Shown here: positions 7,447-15,305 of the stretch, piece by piece
Numbering within the stretch: the first letter of the stretch is position 1
Layout: the number at the start of each line of letters is the position of its first letter
Translations under genes and position numbers: made by a program
Assembly: GCF_947492405.1 (NCBI RefSeq)
Contig: NZ_CANLMP010000005.1
Location: forward strand, 1-64,000
Reading direction: 5' to 3'
Origin: an uncultured Aquimarina sp.
Lineage (GTDB): Bacteria > Bacteroidota > Bacteroidia > Flavobacteriales > Flavobacteriaceae
DNA: 64,000 nucleotides
The notes under the pieces: model-generated
What the model saw: only the letters and a program-made list of their open reading frames with translations
The model's database searches: none
Told to the model about the DNA's origin: nothing

Positions 7447-9354
7447 ATGAAAAAAAAACTAACTATAGTTGTATTAATTATTAACTCAATAGTATCCTAT
7501 GGACAAGATAATATTGTTTCGCAGGGAATTACTGATTCAATTTATTCAAAAGAATATATAAAAGTTAACAAATACAGAAGTCAAGTAAACTACCCCCCTT
7601 TTATTGGTTGGAGTTTGGATAGCAAAAAAATGCTATTTAATGGTGGAAAGGTTATTTATTCAATGAAGAAACATACCTCTGAAATTAGAGAATACAAAGA
7701 ATCCAACCAAAATTTCAGTTCTTACCTTTCTCCAAATCATAAGTATTTCCTCTACCAAGAAGATGAAAATGGAAATGAAGATTATCAATTGTTTTTATAC
7801 AACATTTCTGCTAACTCAAGTAAACCTATATCAAAAAAAGGAGACAAAACTTACGACCCATTTTGGAGTTCTAGCAATGATAAAATTGCCTATAAATCGA
7901 ATAAAGAAAGTTCTGACAGAGTCGATTTATACATACAGGATATCTCTGTAAACAATAAAGAAATTCTTGTTTTTAAGGACTTTTCTGATGATGGACAGGT
8001 GTATGATTGGAGTTCTAGTAATAATCAAATCCTAGCGGTTAAAGTGATATCAGAGAATGATAAATTGCTTTATCTAATCAACGATAATTCGTATAAGATT
8101 GAACAAGTAAACCCTAGTAAAACCAAAATAGCTTACTCTAATGCGAAATTTATCCCCAATAAGAATGCGTGTTTAATAGTTTCAGATGAATTTTCAGAAT
8201 TTTTACAACTTCATTATTACGACCTGATAAAAAAGGAGTTTACCAACATTACTGCGGATATCCAATGGGATGTTGAATCTATTACAATTGACAAAGAAGG
8301 ACAGAAAGCTGCATTTACCGTCAATGAAAATGGATTTTCACAACTTTACATACTAGACATACTTACTTTGAAGTATTTGAAGGTTAATGATTTTCCTGAA
8401 GGTATTGTCCGTGATTTGATAATTAATCCTAAAGGAACAAAAGTTGGATTTAATTTCTATTCAAGCACCTTTCGCAGGAAGATTTATGACTATAATATTA
8501 AAAAGAGTACTTTAAATCACTATACTAGAAAAGGCAAACCACAAGTAGATTCAATAAATTTTGTAGAAGCAGAGTCATTTACGTTTAAAAGTATTGATAT
8601 CAAAACAAACAAAGAATACAATATCCCTACATTTATCTATAAATCCAAAAAAGAATCATCACCTGTTTTCATAGATATTCACGGAGGCCCTGAATATCAG
8701 ATTAGAGCATCTTTTAATGGGTTTTATCAATATTTAGTCAATGAGCTTGGTATAACGGTTATAGTTCCTAATATTCGAGGTTCCAATGGTTATGGAAAGT
8801 CCTATATGAAAATGGACGACGGACTTAACCGAGAAAATGCAATTCAAGATGTTGGAGCTTTACTAGATTGGGTGAAATCACAAAATAATCTGGATGAAAA
8901 TCGTGTCGCCATTCACGGAGAATCTTATGGTGGTTATGTTGTTCTTTCTTCACTTTCAAAGTTTCCGAATCGCATAAAATGTGGAATCGACATTGTAGGT
9001 ATTTCAAATTGGATTACTTACCTAAACAACACAAGTGATTATCGAAGGGATTTAAGAAGGGTTGAATTTGGAGATGAACGTAATAATGAAACATATCAGT
9101 ATTTAAAGAAAATATCACCCGTAAATAATGCTAATAAAATAAATTCCCCTTTACTCATTTTTCAAGGACTAAATGACCCTAGAGTCAATTACCAAGGAGC
9201 TGAACAGATGTATGAATCACTAAATAAGCAAGAAAAAGAAGTGTGGTATGTTTTAGCAAAAGATGAAGGGCATGGATTCCATAAATATGCTAATCACTTA
9301 TTACAAAGAAATCTTACTATCTCATTCCTTAAAAAACACTTATCGATAGAATAA
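7447..9354 (+). CDS. prolyl-oligopeptidase-family (S9) serine peptidase, exported (cassette K)
   Basis: 635 residues with a signal peptide (ending SYGQ). The N-terminal half is a beta-propeller-like region with WD40/PD40-type repeats (GWSLDSKKMLF, DPFWSSSNDKIAYKS and similar). The C-terminal alpha/beta hydrolase has HGGPEYQ (oxyanion region), nucleophile Ser493 in GESYGG, Asp577 in GLNDPRV and His609 in DEGHGF. It is a dipeptidyl- or acylaminoacyl-peptidase-type enzyme of the periplasm. It is the largest cassette in the array; start GTTAGCA and end TGCTAAC match exactly over 7 bases (9 of 13 overall). Confidence 0.92.
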   Translation: MKKKLTIVVLIINSIVSYGQDNIVSQGITDSIYSKEYIKVNKYRSQVNYPPFIGWSLDSKKMLFNGGKVIYSMKKHTSEIREYKESNQNFSSYLSPNHKYFLYQEDENGNEDYQLFLYNISANSSKPISKKGDKTYDPFWSSSNDKIAYKSNKESSDRVDLYIQDISVNNKEILVFKDFSDDGQVYDWSSSNNQILAVKVISENDKLLYLINDNSYKIEQVNPSKTKIAYSNAKFIPNKNACLIVSDEFSEFLQLHYYDLIKKEFTNITADIQWDVESITIDKEGQKAAFTVNENGFSQLYILDILTLKYLKVNDFPEGIVRDLIINPKGTKVGFNFYSSTFRRKIYDYNIKKSTLNHYTRKGKPQVDSINFVEAESFTFKSIDIKTNKEYNIPTFIYKSKKESSPVFIDIHGGPEYQIRASFNGFYQYLVNELGITVIVPNIRGSNGYGKSYMKMDDGLNRENAIQDVGALLDWVKSQNNLDENRVAIHGESYGGYVVLSSLSKFPNRIKCGIDIVGISNWITYLNNTSDYRRDLRRVEFGDERNNETYQYLKKISPVNNANKINSPLLIFQGLNDPRVNYQGAEQMYESLNKQEKEVWYVLAKDEGHGFHKYANHLLQRNLTISFLKKHLSIE

Positions 9355-9360
9355 AACTGG

Positions 9361-9501
9361 TGCTAACGTGTATTAAACATAGCTATTATATGCTTTTCGA
9401 AAAATTCGTGATTATATATAAAAATTCGGCTCTGTTCTAATCGGAAAAGTTAGTATCTTTTTGTATGCTACTTTCCATACGCAAGACCGTCATCTACAAG
9501 C
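9361..9501 (+). repeat. cassette-boundary dyad element 12 (type B)
   Basis: Left box TGCTAAC 9361-9367. The right end is degraded, GTCATCTACAAGC 9489-9501. The AAAATTCGGCTCTG core is shared with element 7. The degraded right end still matches the far end of the next unit (10 of 13 with 10782-10794). Confidence 0.75.
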
Positions 9502-9599
9502 TAAAAAACATCCTAACTCAATGTAAAACAGAGGAAGTCGAGAAAATTCAGCAGCTGATCAGCGAAAGACTTGGTAAAAAGTGGCATTTTGTTATTTAA
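9465..9599 (+). other. short open frame (44 aa), possible 3' remnant of a lost cassette gene
   Basis: An open frame runs from ATG 9465, inside the dyad element, to TAA at 9597-9599. Its last 30 or so codons are richer in GC than the surroundings and read like real protein (EEVEKIQQLISERLGKKW). It ends inside the stop region of the reverse-strand hydrolase. It may be the tail of a gene whose front was replaced when the element recombined. Weak support. Confidence 0.3.
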
Positions 9600-10639
9600 T
9601 TGAATTTTAAAATGCTTTTTATTTCATCTGAAATATCGAACATGTTTTGATGCTTCTGATTTGCTTGAACTATTATAGTTAGCACATCTTTACCATTATT
9701 AAATCTTTTTACAATACATTCATAATTACCAGTTTCACCATGGTGGTAATGTTCTTTAACGATTCCGTTTTTCCATGTGACACCTCCCAATGGAGCTTGA
9801 ATATTACCCCAGAAATCTGCCTCTTCAGATAAAAATTGTAAAGACACTTTACTAATTATTTTAAATGCATGTAAATTAGTTAACCAATTTTGTAAGTCTC
9901 TTGCTGTCAAACTAAAAATCACACCAGAAATAGAGGCTTTATAAGTATCTTCCTTAAAATTCTCATCAAAAGGAATTGCCATTAAATCGCTGTTCAAATA
10001 AGGAACTTCTTGCTGAATTTTAGCACTATTTAAACCAAAAGGAATAAATAAATTTTCCTTTACATATTCCGGGAAAGCTTGTTTGGTAATATTTGCTACA
10101 ATTTGCCCCAATAAAATTGGACTATAATTGGTATATAAATAATCAGAACCCGGTTCAAATTCTAATTCTTTTAAATTTAATAGATCATTTTTAATTTTTT
10201 GGTCTGTAATTTTTTCATCTTTTTCAAAATATTTACCCCAAGCTACCTTAGGCAAACCACTTGTATATTGGAGTAAATTTTTTATAGTAATTTTAGAAGA
10301 CCAATTTGGTAAATCTTTTAAATAAATATCAATTCTATCATCAGTATGTAACAATCCTTTTTCTTGAAGTTGCAGAATAGAAACCGCAGGAAATTCTTTG
10401 TAGACAGATCCTAAATCAAACCTAAATCGATTGGTTAATTTTGTAGTCTTAGAACCGTCTGAAAAACCAAAAGAATTTTCATAAATGGTTTCTCCGTTTT
10501 TAACAACTAAAACATTTCCATTAAAATCACCTTCTTTCGCTAGTTCTTTCATATAAGAGTCTATGGAAGTATGGCTTTTACAATTTATAAGAACTATCGG
10601 AGTAAACAATAATAATAAAGCAGAAAAAATACGTTTCAT
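9596..10639 (-). CDS. serine hydrolase of the beta-lactamase / DD-peptidase family, lipoprotein (cassette L)
   Basis: 347 residues on the minus strand, the only reverse gene in the main array. The lipoprotein signal ends at LINC (Cys20). SxxK motif: Ser78-VY-Lys81. The second motif is YTN near residue 166 and the third is HHGETG near 295. Class C beta-lactamase-like fold, most often a D-Ala-D-Ala peptidase or esterase rather than a resistance enzyme. The unit lies between boundary sequences that match each other (GTCATCTACAAGC vs the complement of GCTGGCAGATAAC), so it fits as a cassette with a reversed gene. Confidence 0.9.
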   Translation of the reverse strand: MKRIFSALLLLFTPIVLINCKSHTSIDSYMKELAKEGDFNGNVLVVKNGETIYENSFGFSDGSKTTKLTNRFRFDLGSVYKEFPAVSILQLQEKGLLHTDDRIDIYLKDLPNWSSKITIKNLLQYTSGLPKVAWGKYFEKDEKITDQKIKNDLLNLKELEFEPGSDYLYTNYSPILLGQIVANITKQAFPEYVKENLFIPFGLNSAKIQQEVPYLNSDLMAIPFDENFKEDTYKASISGVIFSLTARDLQNWLTNLHAFKIISKVSLQFLSEEADFWGNIQAPLGGVTWKNGIVKEHYHHGETGNYECIVKRFNNGKDVLTIIVQANQKHQNMFDISDEIKSILKFN

Positions 10640-10781
10640 GAAATTTTTTGATTGATTATATTCGGAAGACGAATCAACTTAAGTTTTGTTACGGTATCAA
10701 TTATATTAACATTTCAAACTCAACATTATCTTTACTAAATATATGACCTATATGTAATAGGAACTTAACCATAACGAAAAA

Positions 10782-10986
10782 GCTGGCAGATAACAATGTA
10801 TAAGAAAAAATAGTGCTTTTGTGATTAATCCGAAGGTCTGTGTGTTTTTGCAAAGTCATCAACCATAAAATTTGGTATTCATGAAAAATGATAAAAGCAA
10901 AATATTTATATTTGACTTAGTATCAATCGGAAATGTATCACTTACCACCTGCCCTACATTTCTTATACGAGACGTTATACACTATT
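10782..10986 (+). repeat. cassette-boundary dyad element 13
   Basis: Left box GCTGGCAGATAAC 10782-10794, right box GTTATACACTATT 10974-10986. GTATAAGA pairs perfectly with TCTTATAC just inside the boxes, giving an attC-like R''-L''...L'-R' layout. The interior shares the CGAAGGTCTGTGTGTTTTTGCAAAG-type region with type B. The rest of the gap (10640-10781) upstream of the reverse gene shows no clear promoter box. Confidence 0.75.
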
Positions 10987-10999
10987 TGACAAAACCACG

Positions 11000-11278
11000 A
11001 TGAAACTTAAACCTATTTTCGGAAAATCTTTAAAAAATGAGATTGGAGATTTAACTAAAAATATTTTGGACGAACAATGGAAAGGTCGAATCGCATCTGA
11101 GGAAATAGAAAGTTCTAGAATTCTGGATTGTGAAAAAGTTATTTCTGAGTTTTTAGAAAAAAATGAGTATGGCTGTGCATTTGACCATCTAACTTACGTA
11201 GTATCTGAAACAGAAACTGATTTGACAATTGACCAAACAAATAAAATTACACAGTTAGACAAAAAACTAAATCCATAA
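11000..11278 (+). CDS. small protein of unknown function (cassette M, gene 1)
   Basis: 92 residues, ATG start, cytoplasmic, charged. The only two-gene cassette with both genes forward: it is followed after 11 bp by the next gene, so the two are probably co-transcribed. Family not recognised; size and pairing recall immunity-type or MafI-like small proteins, but I cannot support that. Confidence 0.7.
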   Translation: MKLKPIFGKSLKNEIGDLTKNILDEQWKGRIASEEIESSRILDCEKVISEFLEKNEYGCAFDHLTYVVSETETDLTIDQTNKITQLDKKLNP

Positions 11279-11289
11279 AGTAATTACAA

Positions 11290-11667
11290 ATGAGTTGGGA
11301 CATTGTACTTTTTAATTCAAAACAAAAAATAGAATCGGTTTCGGAATTGGACGAAACTCAACTTCAACCGACTAACTTTAGTAGAATTTTGGAAAACTCG
11401 TTTGAAAGAATAAAAAAGAATGATAATCATAGAGAAATAATAGGAAAGAACTTCACAATTGACTTCTTTTCCTTTAATGAACATTCTAGTAATTTTATGC
11501 TTTCGTTATATGGAGAAAATGGACTTTTTGAATTGATCACATTAGCTAAAAAGTACAATTGGCAGATTTATGACTCTGGAATTGACGGAATGATTGATTT
11601 GAATAATCCAGAGAATAACGGATACGAAAACCACGGAAAGTACGCAGGACAAATAATAAAAAAATAA
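11290..11667 (+). CDS. small conserved-looking protein of unknown function (cassette M, gene 2)
   Basis: 125 residues, starting MSWDIVLFNSKQKI, with no signal peptide. The start and general composition resemble a hypothetical family I associate with Bacteroidota, function unknown. It ends two bases before the left boundary box AATAGTGTACAAC. Confidence 0.7.
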   Translation: MSWDIVLFNSKQKIESVSELDETQLQPTNFSRILENSFERIKKNDNHREIIGKNFTIDFFSFNEHSSNFMLSLYGENGLFELITLAKKYNWQIYDSGIDGMIDLNNPENNGYENHGKYAGQIIKK

Positions 11668-11668
11668 A

Positions 11669-11681
11669 AATAGTGTACAAC
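11669..11681 (+). repeat. half boundary box joining cassettes M and N
   Basis: AATAGTGTACAAC is the left end expected of a dyad element and matches its own cassette start (10974-10986) in 12 of 13 positions. Instead of the rest of the element, the next ATG follows two bases later. The core and right box are missing, so two cassettes appear fused. Confidence 0.7.
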
Positions 11682-11683
11682 AT

Positions 11684-12193
11684 ATGAAAAAGACTCTAAT
11701 AACATTTTTAATTCTATTCTGTTCTCTTGCCATAAATTCACAGGAAAATAAACTCTTGACTGAATTAAATAAAATTAAAGCTGGAGATAATCAAGTTTTC
11801 CACATAATCAAAAACCCTATTTCGAATTTAGAGGAAAATGATTTAATACTTAATTTAAAAAGGAAACTTAAATCTGAATTAAATACTATCTATTCCTGTA
11901 TGGATTCATATGCTAACAGTAAAGAATTAAAACTGAATGAATATGAAACATCTGAACTGAAAAGACGTATCGAACACATATCATCTGAGTTCTATAAATC
12001 AAAAAAATACGCTTTAGTAAAAACATCTGGTGGAATTGCACCTATTTATGGAGTTGGAATGGATACAATTTTGAATAAAAAAGTTGCAATTGTCTATTTG
12101 GGAGGAGATTGTATTATGACCGAAGTTGATATGAAATGGGATGAAATTACTTCAATCTTTAATGAAAAAATGAAATCTTTATTAAGTAAATAA
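11684..12193 (+). CDS. secreted protein of unknown function (cassette N)
   Basis: 169 residues with a signal peptide (MKKTLITFLILFCSLAINSQ). The mature part is helical, with a Gly-rich turn near 120 (TSGGIAPIYGVGMD). Family not recognised. Its start lies two bases after a truncated boundary box, so its own leader has been lost and it may now be expressed with the cassette M pair. Confidence 0.75.
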   Translation: MKKTLITFLILFCSLAINSQENKLLTELNKIKAGDNQVFHIIKNPISNLEENDLILNLKRKLKSELNTIYSCMDSYANSKELKLNEYETSELKRRIEHISSEFYKSKKYALVKTSGGIAPIYGVGMDTILNKKVAIVYLGGDCIMTEVDMKWDEITSIFNEKMKSLLSK

Positions 12194-12197
12194 AACA

Positions 12198-12376
12198 TTG
12201 TACAACAACATATATGTGATTATAGAAGCTAATTGATCGATCGATTTGTTTGTGTATATTTGGTAAAGCGCAATGCTTACAGAAAGGAAAAATTAGCAAC
12301 CAATGCGCAGAAAAACCGAAAAAAAGGGTAACATTTTGCCCTGCTACGACACATATATTAAACGTTAGCAACTATT
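12198..12376 (+). repeat. cassette-boundary dyad element 14 (type A)
   Basis: Left box TTGTACAAC 12198-12206, right box GTTAGCAACTATT 12364-12376, type-A core. It carries a good promoter-like pair: TTG 12233-12235, 19-base spacer, TATATTTG 12255-12262. A right-hand GTTAGC box on a type-A core shows that cores and boxes assort independently. Confidence 0.85.
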
Positions 12377-12826
12377 ATGTGCATGAATCAAATTAAATTA
12401 TTTATACTCTTTTTCACTTTATCTTCTTGTGGACAAAATACAACTGAAATGAAAACACCCGAAAACGCGAAAGAAAAGTTTGAGAAATTTATCACAAAGA
12501 AAAAATTCGTAGAAGAAAATTATTATCCTGGAATTGCAGACGAAAAAATGCGGCCAGTTTTTACAGAGAAGATTAATCAAGTAGCATCTGACTTTCAAAA
12601 CGTTGCGGAATCTAATACTCCAACCGATAAAAAATACCAAGAAAAAATTAGAATTGGACTTTCTAGGTTTTCCGATGTTTATATGGAATTAGACACAGAA
12701 GATCGTGAAAGAGTTTGTACTTATTTTGAGGAATTAATGGACATTATTGGACTTGAGAGTTCGAATGGACAGCTTAATAAATTCATGTATGGATTTGATC
12801 CAAATGAAGTTGTAAAAAAGAATTAA
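12377..12826 (+). CDS. small lipoprotein of unknown function (cassette O)
   Basis: 149 residues. ATG at 12377 directly abuts the right box; a second ATG at 12383 gives the same signal. Lipobox LSSC (Cys18). The mature part is charged, with no recognised domain. Cassette ends match in 10 of 13 positions (GTTAGCAACTATT vs the complement of AACAGTTGATGAC). Confidence 0.75.
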   Translation: MCMNQIKLFILFFTLSSCGQNTTEMKTPENAKEKFEKFITKKKFVEENYYPGIADEKMRPVFTEKINQVASDFQNVAESNTPTDKKYQEKIRIGLSRFSDVYMELDTEDRERVCTYFEELMDIIGLESSNGQLNKFMYGFDPNEVVKKN

Positions 12827-12828
12827 AG

Positions 12829-12917
12829 AACAGTTGATGACAAGGTATATGAATTAATTGCAGCGGAACGTATTCATGTACTTTCTTGCAGCTAATCATG
12901 CACAAACACGTAGTAAG
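12829..12917 (+). repeat. cassette-boundary dyad element 15 (short, diverged)
   Basis: Left box AACAGTTGATGAC 12829-12841; the right end is near CGTAGTAAGT 12909-12917. Inner arms ATTGCAGC and GCAGCTAAT pair. Shorter than type A and of unrelated core, suggesting a cassette of different origin. Confidence 0.6.
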
Positions 12918-12934
12918 TAATAAAAAGAATCACA

Positions 12935-13330
12935 ATGAAAGACATCTCTGGAATCGATGAGTACGGTAATCCTAAAAATGGACCTTTTAAGCTGTTCTTC
13001 AAGAACGGCCTTGTCTCTTGTCAGGGTGAATTCGATAATGGAAAGAAATCAGGAAAATGGAAGTACTTTCTCAACAATGGTCAGATGCAATCCTCTGGCA
13101 GCTTCAAGGACGGAAAGATCGTTGGTCGGTGGAAATGGTTTTTCAAGAATGGTGAACCACGAGGAACGGGCGGCTTCGATGATGAAGAGCAGAAACACGG
13201 TGTATGGAAACGATACCATGCTAATGGTCAACTCTGGGACGAAGGTCGCTTCGAACACGGTAAGAAAAAAGGTATTTGGAAAGTCTATAATGAGGCTGGT
13301 GAGCTCATAAAGAATCAAAATTTCAAGTAG
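12935..13330 (+). CDS. MORN-type repeat protein (YwqK-like) (cassette P)
   Basis: 131 residues made of about five 22-residue repeats with the NG-x-W/F-x-x-Y-x-x-NG and GxFxxGKKxGxWK pattern typical of MORN / YwqK-family antitoxin-like proteins. No signal peptide. Codon use is clearly richer in GC than the rest of the array, so it is a probable recent import. Such proteins are often annotated as antitoxins, but no toxin partner is seen here and the role is open. Confidence 0.8.
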   Translation: MKDISGIDEYGNPKNGPFKLFFKNGLVSCQGEFDNGKKSGKWKYFLNNGQMQSSGSFKDGKIVGRWKWFFKNGEPRGTGGFDDEEQKHGVWKRYHANGQLWDEGRFEHGKKKGIWKVYNEAGELIKNQNFK

Positions 13331-13610
13331 CAGAACGAGTACCTCCTTCTATCCTAGTTGCTTTCCAACAAGTGATTCTAATAGTTAGCCAACAGCACTC
13401 CCCACTACCTCAGAAGAGTGCGTATCAACCGCGGTTTAAACGGACGTTGTTCTTATAATTGAGGGATCGTTTTTTAAATATGAAAAGTTAATATTTAAAT
13501 TAGCTGTTAATATACTCTTCTTATAAACTATACAATATAGTATTGGCTTATACCCTACTTTAACAAATAGGATTCTTTTTGACTGCTTACACCAAAGAAA
13601 TATATAAGTA
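13331..13610 (+). other. non-coding tail of cassette P and possible final boundary element
   Basis: GC-richer sequence continues to about 13450 and contains GTTAGCCAACAGC, an inverted pair GCACTC / GAGTGC, and AACGGACGTTG, which could be a boundary element of a different family (about 13380-13455). After 13460 the sequence returns to AT-rich DNA. No gene seen. Confidence 0.4.
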
Positions 13611-13652
13611 ATAGCGACTTAGAGTTTAACTCAAATCGCTATTCTTTATTTT
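13611..13652 (+). terminator. Rho-independent terminator-like hairpin
   Basis: ATAGCGA pairs with TCGCTAT (13611-13617 with 13636-13642), with GAGTT / AACTC in the loop extending the stem, followed by TCTTTATTTTATTTT. Confidence 0.7.
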
Positions 13653-13746
13653 ATTTTGTAAATTACTTACTGAAAAAAAAAGTGTTTTAAATTCGCTACT
13701 ACTCATACGTGAGTACATTACCTCTCATAAATAAAAATACTGAACA

Positions 13747-14244
13747 ATGAATTATAAACCTAAAGATGGTTTTCCTTACTATTTTGAATTAGCGAAAAAC
13801 AATTCATTGCGAGCAATATTCAAAGAAATTCCAACTATAGAAATTCTGCAAAATATAGGTGAAGAAAAAGCCGGATTTAGATATGAACCTGACAAATGGA
13901 ATATCAAACAAATAGTCGGACATATTACGGATCACGAAAGAATAAAAATGTTTAGGGCTTTTCAATTAAGCAGAAATGAAAGTGTGCAACTTTGGGGATA
14001 TGACCAAGAATTATTGGTTAAAAATAGTCGGTTTGAAGAGTTAAGTCTTCAATCTTTGTTAACTGACTTTATGAATGTGAGAAAATCATCAATTAGTTTT
14101 ATAGATACTTTATCCGAACATCAGTTGAAAAGAAAAGCTATGGCTCAACAACTTGAAATAACTCTTGAAGAATTTCTTAGATCAATTGCTGGACACGAAA
14201 AACATCATTTAAAAATAATCCAAAAAAGATATCAATTAGAATAA
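13747..14244 (+). CDS. DinB-family protein
   Basis: 165 residues of the DinB/YfiT four-helix-bundle family. The metal-ligand histidines fit: His59 and His63 in GHITDHE, and His150 with His153/154 in GHEKHH near the C-terminus. W51 in DKWNIKQ is typical. The family includes metal-dependent thiol transferases and proteins of unknown reaction. It stands alone, followed by a possible dyad element. Confidence 0.85.
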   Translation: MNYKPKDGFPYYFELAKNNSLRAIFKEIPTIEILQNIGEEKAGFRYEPDKWNIKQIVGHITDHERIKMFRAFQLSRNESVQLWGYDQELLVKNSRFEELSLQSLLTDFMNVRKSSISFIDTLSEHQLKRKAMAQQLEITLEEFLRSIAGHEKHHLKIIQKRYQLE

Positions 14245-14249
14245 AATCC

Positions 14250-14388
14250 GAGAGTTAATAGAATATATAGCTCATTTTTAATAAATCTAATAAATAGAAT
14301 TTATTGCTAACTTACTATCTTAGTAATTCAACGGAATGTTCACTGCATAAAATTCTGCAACAAGCTCTACATAAAATGTTAGATAATA
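14250..14388 (+). repeat. possible cassette-boundary dyad element
   Basis: GAGTTAATAGAATATATAGC near 14250 and GCTCTACATAAAATGTTAGATAA near 14364-14386 have the layout of the elements to the left (AAC/AAT ... GTTAGAT), and the pairing is weak. If real it extends the array past the terminator at 13.6 kb. Confidence 0.4.
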
Positions 14389-14407
14389 TCAAATCAACAA
14401 AACGCAA

Positions 14408-14896
14408 ATGAAAAATCTGAATCATTATGTAGCAATCTATAAAGAACAACTTGATAAAGGAGATATATTAATTGCCTATGATCAATTGGTGAAGTTTGTT
14501 ATGAAATTAAGAGCAGATTTTATAAAAAATTTGTCTAAGCAGTATTCATTTACAGGCATTCTTCACGGGTATATGGACTACACTTATTTTTACTATTCTA
14601 ATGATTTTTTGAAAAGTAGAAAACTAAAATTAGGATTAATACTAAATCATTTGGAGATGAGATTTGAAATTTGGTTACTTGGAAATACAAAAAGCATTCA
14701 AAAAGAATATTGGAATTTACTCAAAGAATCTAAATGGAACAAAAACCGAGAAGAAATGCCTAGATATTCGATTTTAGAAGCGATAATTGAAAAGGATCCT
14801 GATTTTGACAATTTATCTTCTTTAGCCGAAAAGGTGGAAAAAAGATTAATTGAAGAATCCAAAGAAATAATTGATAAAATAAAAAAGCTGAATTAA
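14408..14896 (+). CDS. hypothetical protein resembling DUF7000
   Basis: 162 residues, soluble, with a helical start (MKNLNHYVAIYKEQLDKGD) and central HGYMDYTYF and RFEIWLLG motifs that I associate with the DUF7000 family. No known function. It stands alone with about 160 bp of non-coding sequence before and 100 bp after. Confidence 0.7.
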   Translation: MKNLNHYVAIYKEQLDKGDILIAYDQLVKFVMKLRADFIKNLSKQYSFTGILHGYMDYTYFYYSNDFLKSRKLKLGLILNHLEMRFEIWLLGNTKSIQKEYWNLLKESKWNKNREEMPRYSILEAIIEKDPDFDNLSSLAEKVEKRLIEESKEIIDKIKKLN

Positions 14897-14994
14897 AAAC
14901 CTACATCAAATAATGTTATATAAAATCATAGTAGTTAAAGGCAACAACCATTTATATATACGACGTGACAATAAATGCTGTAGTAAGAATTTGA

Positions 14995-15297
14995 ATGATG
15001 TCTAATACTATAAAAATCATATTGATTTCGCTAATAATAGGGCTTTATACCGGGTTCCAATTGCGATATTTTTCCGGAATGAATCCGATTATGGATATAA
15101 CTATTAAAATAATCATACTCGGACTTCTTTGTATTGCTATTATACTCATCTTCAAAGAATCAAATCGCAAACTAAAGTTAATACAAAGTGGAATTTTAAT
15201 TATGAGTATAGTAATAGGAGTTTTGGGAGCAAATTTTATAAATAATGACAGAATTGAAAACCCTCCCAGAACGTATATGAGTGATAAAAACAAATAA
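14995..15297 (+). CDS. small membrane protein of unknown function
   Basis: 100 residues with three hydrophobic segments (about 5-20, 32-52 and 62-82). Two adjacent ATGs (14995 and 14998) are possible starts. No family recognised. It ends 8 bp before the AraC gene, so the two may be one transcript. Confidence 0.65.
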   Translation: MMSNTIKIILISLIIGLYTGFQLRYFSGMNPIMDITIKIIILGLLCIAIILIFKESNRKLKLIQSGILIMSIVIGVLGANFINNDRIENPPRTYMSDKNK

Positions 15298-15305
15298 AAA
15301 ACATA

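Noticed and set aside
9596..10639. A true beta-lactam resistance enzyme
   Set aside because: The motifs fit the broad class-C/DD-peptidase family, which has many non-resistance members; nothing here points to beta-lactamase activity.
12159..12371. Minus-strand open frame across a dyad element (70 residues)
   Set aside because: It lies wholly within the repeat; the same frame can be read in other copies, so it is a product of the element's sequence, not a gene.
800..12400. Regularly repeated sequences as a CRISPR array
   Set aside because: Repeats are about 170 bp, differ in sequence, and are separated by genes of 0.3-2 kb, not by short spacers.
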